From positions 1-5,250 of the forward strand of contig CAYGFI010000253.1 of the NCBI GenBank assembly GCA_964349045.1: a DNA stretch of 5,250 nt. Direction: 5' to 3'. Source of the stretch: JACJXF01 sp964349045. Lineage in GTDB: Bacteria; Bacteroidota; Bacteroidia; Bacteroidales; GCA-2748055. A program made the translations under genes and the position numbers. Positions 1 to 5,250 of the stretch are shown here, piece after piece (position 1 is the first letter of the stretch; every line of letters starts with the position of its first letter). The notes under the pieces are model-generated. The model saw nothing but the letters and a program-made list of their open reading frames with translations, made no database searches and had not been told where the DNA came from.

Positions 1-553
1 ATTTTAAAGCAGGTGTATGAACAAAAAAGGGAGGATGATCGCAATTGAAGCTAAATGTACTCAGAACGTAATCCAGGCTGGAATCCGGCAGGAAACATTC
101 GACCGAATAGTGGATCCTGTTTTCTTCCGGGAATACGCTGATAGATTGTATGTAGCGGAATTCTTCATCGCCTCCTTCGAGGGTAACAATACCGGATTTT
201 TTATCAAATGTGATGGCAGAAGCCTGCTCTGAAATCAGGTATCTCCGGGCTGACAAGCCTGTGTCATAAAGCCGCGCGTAGTCTGAATCAGATGAAAGGC
301 GGAGGCTGTCATTAATTAGTGGTCTGAATGACCGCAGGACCTCAACATCCTTTTTGTGGTTATTTTTTAAATAGAAAACCTGTTCGGACAGACCATCTTT
401 GTCAATAGTAAATAATGTTGTAATGTTTCCGCCGGTAACAACCAGTCCCTTTTCAGATTCTTTAAAGACTATTTCATTTTCCGGTGAACACCCAAACGAA
501 ATAAGGATAAAAGAAGAAATAATTATGTAGAAGAGTATTTGATTGGATTTCAT
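1..553 (-). CDS. Exported lipoprotein of unknown family, N-terminal part only (runs off left edge)
   Basis: The minus-strand frame from ATG at 553-551 stays open for 184 codons to the window edge, so the C-terminus is missing. An in-frame TAA lies directly before the ATG and fixes it as the first possible start. The protein opens MKSNQ, then has a hydrophobic stretch (about residues 6-20) ending at Cys22 in the context ISFGC. This is a lipoprotein (signal peptidase II) signal of the relaxed Bacteroidota type. The mature part begins CSPENE, then alternates short hydrophobic and polar runs (for example GLVVTGG, ITTLFTIDKDG, SGIVTLEGGDEEF), which suggests a beta-sandwich. The last visible residues include FFVHTPALK. 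I do not recognise the family. Its place downstream of a susCD pair suggests a surface or periplasmic glycan-handling protein, either an enzyme with an N-terminal beta domain or a binding protein. That is inference from context. The coding call is firm; the function is not. Confidence 0.85.
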   Translation of the reverse strand, partial: MKSNQILFYIIISSFILISFGCSPENEIVFKESEKGLVVTGGNITTLFTIDKDGLSEQVFYLKNNHKKDVEVLRSFRPLINDSLRLSSDSDYARLYDTGLSARRYLISEQASAITFDKKSGIVTLEGGDEEFRYIQSISVFPEENRIHYSVECFLPDSSLDYVLSTFSFNCDHPPFFVHTPALK

Positions 554-556
554 TTA

Positions 557-725
557 GTTAGTTTTTAGACAATGTGCGATGTCAAAGAAAAAATGGCAGA
601 CGAAACTTTAAAACGCCCAGCTTAGCTTTGATACAGTAAAAATGGGGCATAATTGATTGAGCACTTTTAAGTACCAAAAAACATATCCCTTCGCCAAAGG
701 CTAATTTGAAAAACTAAGCAAAATT
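557..725 (-). other. Intergenic leader between the susD hairpin and the downstream lipoprotein gene
   Basis: This A/T-rich gap holds no supported gene on either strand. Read on the minus strand it ends GTCTAAAAACTAACTAA just before the ATG at 553. This is a purine-poor, A/T-rich start region with no Shine-Dalgarno sequence, as is usual in Bacteroidota. I searched for the Bacteroidota promoter pattern (a -33 TTTG and a -7 TAnnTTTG about 20 nt apart) and found only partial matches with wrong spacing. The leader may carry a promoter for the lipoprotein gene, or simply be read-through sequence past the hairpin. I cannot decide which. Confidence 0.4.
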
Positions 726-756
726 AAACTGGTACAGGATGCTCCTGTGCCAGTTT
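726..756 (-). terminator. Hairpin after susD: likely Rho-independent terminator or attenuator
   Basis: A 14-nt arm at 743-756 is complementary to 726-739 around a 3-nt loop at 740-742. On the minus-strand RNA the arms read AAACTGGCACAGGA and TCCTGTACCAGTTT, with one C-A mismatch. The arm is followed by AATTTTGC and, slightly later, another run of five T. The hairpin begins 9 nt past the susD stop codon (TAG at 767-765), the usual place for an operon-end terminator. A plus-strand RNA would pair fully, with one G-U, but no T-rich run follows on that side, so minus-strand action is favoured. In PULs a hairpin after susD often lets susCD be expressed more strongly than downstream genes. That role here is inference. 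Confidence 0.75.
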
Positions 757-764
757 CGATCTAA

Positions 765-2156
765 CTAATTTGAATATCCTGGATTCTGCTCCAGGTTTGG
801 ATTATTCAACATTGCGAAATTTGGGATAGGGAATAGCAAGTCTTCTTCTTCAATTGTAATTTCACCGTTTTTTTCCTTGATAAAGAAAGCATTCATAATT
901 TCAATAGCGACTCCGAAGCGGAGTAGATCATGCCAGCGATGATTTTCAAATGCCAGTTCAACCCTTCTCTCTTGCAGAAGTTTTTCTGCAAAGGTACCTG
1001 GTGTGGATGCATCAACCGGATCGAGACCAACTCTTTCCCTAACCTGGTTTATAAATCCATAGGACTCGGTGGATTCACCAATGGCTTCTGCCAGCAATAA
1101 CAATACTTCGGAATACCTCATGAGAGGAATGTTATTATCTGCACTCGTGATTGGCATAGCTGAAGTGCGGTATTTTGTGCAGTAATACATATCAAGGTTA
1201 TCCTTTGCCATTGAATAGTCCCGACGGGGATCCCCTTCCTCAAATGCATCATAAAGGTCCTGGGTTGCTTTGTTATATCCATATCCAGGTTTCTCATCCA
1301 CCTGCATGGAAGTAAACATCTGGATATAAGGGCAATTATCCGTGGTGGATTTGAACTGCAGTTCAAAAACAACTTCTTTATTGTTGCCGTTATCTTCCCT
1401 GAAAACTTCTTCGTAATCCGGCAATAATTCGTAACCATAGGTTAACACATCTCTTAACCTGGCTACTGCATCAGATTTGTTACTTCTGGTAAGATACACT
1501 TTTGCCAGGTATGCCTTAGCTGCACCTTTTGTAGCCCGGCCAATATCTGCAGCATCTGCATAGTTAACAGGGAGGTGAATCTCTGCAAACTTCAGATCTT
1601 CAATAATATGTGTGTAGATTTCATCAACCGTGTTGCGCAAAACATTCACAGTTTCCTTATCAAGAGATTTGGGCGTTTCAGTAATCAATGGTACACCTCC
1701 ATAGTTCCTTACCAATTCAAAATAGGTATTGGCTCTGAGGAACCTTACTTCTGCGATATACCTGTTCCTTAATTCATCGCTCATAGTAACATCTGCAGCC
1801 TTTTCCATGGCTATGTTACACATATAAATTGCTTTATAGCACTTATCCCACGACCACATATACCATTCCTTACCTGTATCCTTTGTGAAATTATCAACCT
1901 CATCAGTAAGACCAGGTGTTCCGGTATTGTCTGACCGCCACTCATCAAGGATATGTTGTCCGGCGAAGTCATTGGAAAATATCCTTTTATGAAAATTGTA
2001 TGCAGCGATGACCGCATTATTGATATCCGCCGGCGATTTGTAGAAATTTTCAACGTTTGCTTGTGAAACAGGTGCCAGTTCTAGGAAATCTTCACAACTG
2101 GTTGAAATTCCAAGTAAAATGCCGGAAAAAACTATTATTCCTATATATCTTTTCAT
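765..2156 (-). CDS. susD: SusD/RagB-family surface nutrient-binding lipoprotein
   Basis: This 463-residue protein is the substrate-binding partner of the SusC-like transporter encoded just upstream. Family members sit on the cell surface as a lid over the SusC barrel and help capture glycans or peptides. The signal peptide is MKRY followed by a hydrophobic stretch ending at Cys21 (context GISTSC). The mature start CEDFLELAP is typical of SusD proteins. Residues about 22-220 match the helical N-terminal SusD-like region with TPR-type helices (NNAVIAAYN, EVRFLRANTYFELVRNYGGVPL, KAYLAKVYLTR). Residues about 260-463 match the SusD/RagB C-terminal region, including LMRYSEVLLLLAEA, the hallmark ERRVELAFENHRWHDLLRFG (about 396-415), and the terminal motif NPNLEQNPGY. 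Length is at the short end of the family. The ATG at 2156 is supported by the signal peptide. No frameshift or missing hallmark is seen. The symbol is used as a family label only; the substrate is unknown. Confidence 0.96.
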   Translation of the reverse strand: MKRYIGIIVFSGILLGISTSCEDFLELAPVSQANVENFYKSPADINNAVIAAYNFHKRIFSNDFAGQHILDEWRSDNTGTPGLTDEVDNFTKDTGKEWYMWSWDKCYKAIYMCNIAMEKAADVTMSDELRNRYIAEVRFLRANTYFELVRNYGGVPLITETPKSLDKETVNVLRNTVDEIYTHIIEDLKFAEIHLPVNYADAADIGRATKGAAKAYLAKVYLTRSNKSDAVARLRDVLTYGYELLPDYEEVFREDNGNNKEVVFELQFKSTTDNCPYIQMFTSMQVDEKPGYGYNKATQDLYDAFEEGDPRRDYSMAKDNLDMYYCTKYRTSAMPITSADNNIPLMRYSEVLLLLAEAIGESTESYGFINQVRERVGLDPVDASTPGTFAEKLLQERRVELAFENHRWHDLLRFGVAIEIMNAFFIKEKNGEITIEEEDLLFPIPNFAMLNNPNLEQNPGYSN

Positions 2157-2170
2157 AATTAATAATTTTT
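2157..2170 (-). promoter_or_regulatory. All-A/T susC-susD spacer acting as the susD start region
   Basis: The 14 nt between the susC stop (TAA at 2173-2171) and the susD ATG read AAAAATTATTAATT on the minus strand, with no G or C. There is no Shine-Dalgarno sequence. Bacteroidota commonly start translation from such unstructured A/T-rich leaders. The short spacing leaves no room for a separate promoter or terminator, so susC and susD are almost certainly on one transcript. Confidence 0.7.
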
Positions 2171-5100
2171 TTAGAATGAAACATTCAAACCAACAGAAAC
2201 AATTCGCGGAACCGGATAAGCACCTCCAAGTGCAAATCCTCCCAGCGTACTTTTCTGTTCAGCGCCTAAAGATTTAACCTGTGGATTGTAACCGTTAAAT
2301 TTGTCCCAGGTAGCAAGGTTCTCAATAGCAGCATATAACCTCAGGCCTGAAATAAATGGAATTACATCGTTAGGTAAATTATAGCCAAGCGTAATATTCG
2401 TAATTCTTATATAGTCTGTTTTCTGAACCAAACGTGTGTCTGGTAATCCACCCAGGCCGAATGTGAGCTTTGGAGTATTTCCGTCTCCAGGTTGATCATC
2501 TGAAATATACCTGTTTTCATACCAATCTGCCCAAATATTATTACCACCGGAACTCCACATCCCCTGTCCGATTAGATCGAGTGTTCTTCCGCCAGTCTGC
2601 CCGTTGACGTATACAGTAAAATCAAAATTCTTGTAGGTTACCATATTTGACATTCCAAAAATGTAATCAGGGAAGGGAGTGCCAATGTTTATACCATCTG
2701 GTCCGTTGAAGTTACTTATGACTCCATCTTCATTAACATCCCGGTATTTGACATCTCCTGCCTTTTCACCAGGGAATACTGCAACACCGTTATCAATATC
2801 AGCCTGAGTTAGAATCCCTATCACATCAAGGCCGTTTGTTGCACCGATTTCATTGCCAATTTCGGTAATTCTGGTTCCGTAGAAATCATAAATAGGATCT
2901 CCGTTTGGCCCAAGTTTCAATACTGTATTTTTATTGTACGACATATTAAAGCTTAATGCCCATGTAACGGGACCTTCAATAATCCTGGTAATAAATGCTA
3001 TTTCGTATCCCTTGTTCTCAACCTCCCCGATATTCTGGAGAGATGATGAGAAACCGCTAGTTGTCGGAAGATTTACGTTCAGCAGAAGGTCGGATGTGTG
3101 GTTGTTATAGTAATCGAGGATAATTGAAACCCTTTCCCTATACAAACCGATATCAAGACCTATATCGAATTGTTTTGAAACCTCCCATGATAAACGAGGA
3201 TTGCTGATACTTGACGGGTAAATCCCGGAGTAATTGCTTCCTGCACCTAATCCAAAAGTTTGGTTTGTTATTCCTACCAATCCGATATGGGCATAATTAC
3301 CGATGGCATTGTTTCCGGTAACACCATAGCTGGCGCGCACTTTCAGATTACTGATAGCTTCTGTGTTATCAAGAAATGATTCTTCAGAAATTCTCCAAGC
3401 AGCAGCCACAGAAGGGAAAGTTCCAAAACGATTGTCAGCTCCGAACCTGGAACTTCCATCAAGACGAATGGTACCTGTTAATAGATACCGGTCCTTGTAT
3501 GAATAGTTAGCTCTTGCAAGATAAGATAATAGTGACCATTCTGAAACTGAGCTATTTCCACCCTGAACTACACCTGCATTTAAGGTGTGTACAAGGTCAT
3601 TCGGGAAATTATTGGCAGATAAATAATTGCCTGTTGCAACATCTTTTTGGGCAGTGAATCCCGCAAGAAGATTGATCCTGTGATTAATATTTAGCACTTT
3701 GTTATAGGTAAGGGTTGTCTCAGATAACCAGTTGACGGAATTGCCGTAGGATGATGAGCCATCCGCGAATGTGGGTGCAGGTTGGAATGGTCTCCAGAGG
3801 GAAATGGGGCGGTAATAATCCCGTGTTGTGTTATTAAAAACAAAACCGACTGAAGTTCTGAGGTGCATCCCATCAAGAATTGTCAGATCAAGATAACTGT
3901 TTACAAGGGAAGTAAACAGCTTGCTCTTATCTTCATATTCATTTGCTAGCTGTAGCGGGTTGCCAAAAAACATTAATCCGGGAATTCCTGCCGTGCTTCC
4001 ATACGTACCATTTTCATTGTAAACCGGAACAATTGGAGGCATGGCCAGTGCCGAACCTATGACTGATGAGAACACATCTCCAGAGTTAATTACAGATACC
4101 TGTTTGTTGGCAAAAGAAGGTGCAATGTTCAGTCCAGCCTGTAACCTGTTATTGATCAGATTTGCATCCAATTTTAACCTGGCAGTAATTTTTTCATAGT
4201 TCGTACCAATAACTACTCCGTCATCACTGGTATATCCCAATGAGAAGTAATACTTACTTCTGTCACTTCCCCCTCTGACCCCCAATGAATAATTTTTTAC
4301 GGAAGCTGGTTCAAAAATTACATCCTGCCAGTCTGTGTTCACTTTTGGATCCCTATTTTTAACATAATCCGGGATTTGATATGCGATCGGTCTACTGGCC
4401 ATGGGTACAGAAGGATCATTACCATCAATTACCCAAAGTTCATTTTTTACATCCCCGATGAAATCAACGTATTCATTTGCATCCAGAAGATCGTAATAGT
4501 CTCTTTTCGCAACACTCGAAAAACCGTGCGACACGTCAAACTGGATCACCGGAGTCATATTGGCACCGGATTTTGTGGTGATCAGGATTACTCCATTTGC
4601 ACCGCGGGCTCCATAAATTGCTGTGGATGAAGCATCCTTTAAAACATTTATGGATTCAACATCGGAAGGAAGCAATGAGTTGGCTTCCTGCTGACCCACC
4701 GGGTAACCATCAATTACATACAACGGCTCATTTCCCGCAGTAATGGACCCTGCTCCCCTGATCTTTATAGAGGTGAGGGCGCCCGGAGTTGCATCGTTTA
4801 ACTCAACAGCAACACCTGCCATTTTCCCAATCAGAGCCTGGTTCAGGTTTGTAATTGGCCTTTCTCTTATAGCATCTTCCCCCACTGAGACGACCGAACC
4901 GGTTAAGTCTGACTTTCTCATGCTACCATACCCTACAGCAATCACTTCGTCAATGGCAAGAGCACTCGGAAGCAAATTTACATTAATTACGGTCCGGGAT
5001 GCAACCGGCATCTCCACCATTTCGTAGCCCATGAATGAGAATACCAGTGTAGCATCGGAAGGTGCATTAATAACATAATCCCCTTGCAGGTTTGTTATCA

Positions 5101-5250
5101 CCCCAGTCGTAGTACCTTTGATCATTACGTTCACTCCAGGCAAGCCTGCACCGTTTTCATCAGTGACTTTGCCCCTGATACCCTGCGCTATACTTGCAGC
5201 AGTAAACAAGACAACGAACAATGGTACTAGTAAAAGTTTAATTTTTCCCA
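2171..5250 (-). CDS. susC: SusC/RagA-family TonB-dependent outer-membrane transporter (first base(s) outside the window)
   Basis: This is the barrel that imports the substrate captured by SusD, powered by TonB-ExbBD across the outer membrane. The frame is open to the right edge. The first visible codons give GKIKLLLVPLFVVLF, then TAASIAQG, a complete-looking signal peptide. The edge shows TG just before them, so one more A outside would make ATG and a protein of about 1026 residues (numbering used here). The TTG at 5221-5219 lies inside the signal peptide and is not the likely start. In order come: a carboxypeptidase-D regulatory-like beta domain (about 25-98), a TonB-box-like DEVIAVGYG (101-109), the plug (about 110-235) with the SusC/RagA signature NVLKDASSTAIYGARGANG (about 202-220), and the barrel, ending in NVSF with the C-terminal Phe typical of outer-membrane barrels. 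No STN signalling domain precedes the regulatory-like domain. A D-x-N-x-D-G loop (838-843) may bind calcium. No frameshift is seen. Substrate unknown. Confidence 0.96.
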   Translation of the reverse strand, partial: GKIKLLLVPLFVVLFTAASIAQGIRGKVTDENGAGLPGVNVMIKGTTTGVITNLQGDYVINAPSDATLVFSFMGYEMVEMPVASRTVINVNLLPSALAIDEVIAVGYGSMRKSDLTGSVVSVGEDAIRERPITNLNQALIGKMAGVAVELNDATPGALTSIKIRGAGSITAGNEPLYVIDGYPVGQQEANSLLPSDVESINVLKDASSTAIYGARGANGVILITTKSGANMTPVIQFDVSHGFSSVAKRDYYDLLDANEYVDFIGDVKNELWVIDGNDPSVPMASRPIAYQIPDYVKNRDPKVNTDWQDVIFEPASVKNYSLGVRGGSDRSKYYFSLGYTSDDGVVIGTNYEKITARLKLDANLINNRLQAGLNIAPSFANKQVSVINSGDVFSSVIGSALAMPPIVPVYNENGTYGSTAGIPGLMFFGNPLQLANEYEDKSKLFTSLVNSYLDLTILDGMHLRTSVGFVFNNTTRDYYRPISLWRPFQPAPTFADGSSSYGNSVNWLSETTLTYNKVLNINHRINLLAGFTAQKDVATGNYLSANNFPNDLVHTLNAGVVQGGNSSVSEWSLLSYLARANYSYKDRYLLTGTIRLDGSSRFGADNRFGTFPSVAAAWRISEESFLDNTEAISNLKVRASYGVTGNNAIGNYAHIGLVGITNQTFGLGAGSNYSGIYPSSISNPRLSWEVSKQFDIGLDIGLYRERVSIILDYYNNHTSDLLLNVNLPTTSGFSSSLQNIGEVENKGYEIAFITRIIEGPVTWALSFNMSYNKNTVLKLGPNGDPIYDFYGTRITEIGNEIGATNGLDVIGILTQADIDNGVAVFPGEKAGDVKYRDVNEDGVISNFNGPDGINIGTPFPDYIFGMSNMVTYKNFDFTVYVNGQTGGRTLDLIGQGMWSSGGNNIWADWYENRYISDDQPGDGNTPKLTFGLGGLPDTRLVQKTDYIRITNITLGYNLPNDVIPFISGLRLYAAIENLATWDKFNGYNPQVKSLGAEQKSTLGGFALGGAYPVPRIVSVGLNVSF

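Noticed and set aside
17..232. Plus-strand open frame of 71 codons
   Set aside because: It lies wholly antisense to the lipoprotein reading frame at 553-1, which has a proper signal peptide and start. The plus-strand product shows no recognisable motif.
688..700. Short inverted repeat CCTT-CGCCA-AAGG in the intergenic leader
   Set aside because: A 4-bp stem is expected by chance and no T-run or conserved motif accompanies it.
557..725. Possible Bacteroidota promoter or riboswitch in the leader of the lipoprotein gene
   Set aside because: TTTG and TA-rich elements occur but not at the expected spacing, and no extended conserved-looking fold is visible.
1118..2053. Minus- and plus-strand open frames inside susD (1118-1438, 1575-1772, 1811-2053)
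   Set aside because: All overlap the intact SusD-like gene in other frames and show no domain, signal peptide or start region of their own.
3691..5027. Open frames inside susC (3691-3876 minus; 4376-4630 and 4743-5027 plus)
   Set aside because: They are shadows of the intact SusC-like gene, with no independent support.
1..5250. A previously undescribed system, mobile element or CRISPR array
   Set aside because: The window is explained by a standard susCD pair plus one partial lipoprotein gene. No direct repeats, terminal inverted repeats, transposase, spacer pattern or tRNA-like fold was seen.

Overview
The window looks like chromosomal DNA from a member of the Bacteroidota. The evidence is an adjacent SusC/RagA-type TonB-dependent transporter and SusD/RagB-type lipoprotein, A/T-rich start regions with no Shine-Dalgarno sequence, and two lipoprotein signal peptides. 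A Bacteroidales- or Marinilabiliales-like host is plausible, but the sequence alone does not settle genus.

All supported genes lie on the minus strand, so transcription runs from high to low coordinates. (1) 5250-2171 is a susC-like gene that lacks only its very first base or bases, because its frame is still open at the right edge. (2) After a 14-nt spacer made only of A and T comes the susD-like gene, 2156-765. (3) Nine nt past its stop codon is a strong 14-bp hairpin followed by T-rich sequence (756-726), a likely terminator or attenuator. (4) After a 211-nt intergenic gap comes the start of a third gene, 553-1. It encodes a lipoprotein of unrecognised family and runs off the left edge without a stop codon.

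Together this is the core of a polysaccharide-utilisation-locus (PUL)-type nutrient uptake module. The SusD-like lipoprotein would sit on the cell surface as the lid and substrate-binding partner of the SusC-like outer-membrane barrel, with import driven by TonB. The third protein is probably another exported component of the locus. The substrate cannot be inferred here: no recognisable glycoside hydrolase, lyase, sulfatase or regulator lies inside the window. SusC lacks the N-terminal signalling (STN) domain used with anti-sigma factors, so direct control by a FecI/FecR-type pair is not indicated.

I saw no RNA genes, CRISPR arrays, insertion sequences or clearly new system. The points most worth attention are the misleading internal TTG start of susC, the edge-truncated lipoprotein gene at 1-553, and the hairpin separating susD from that gene.
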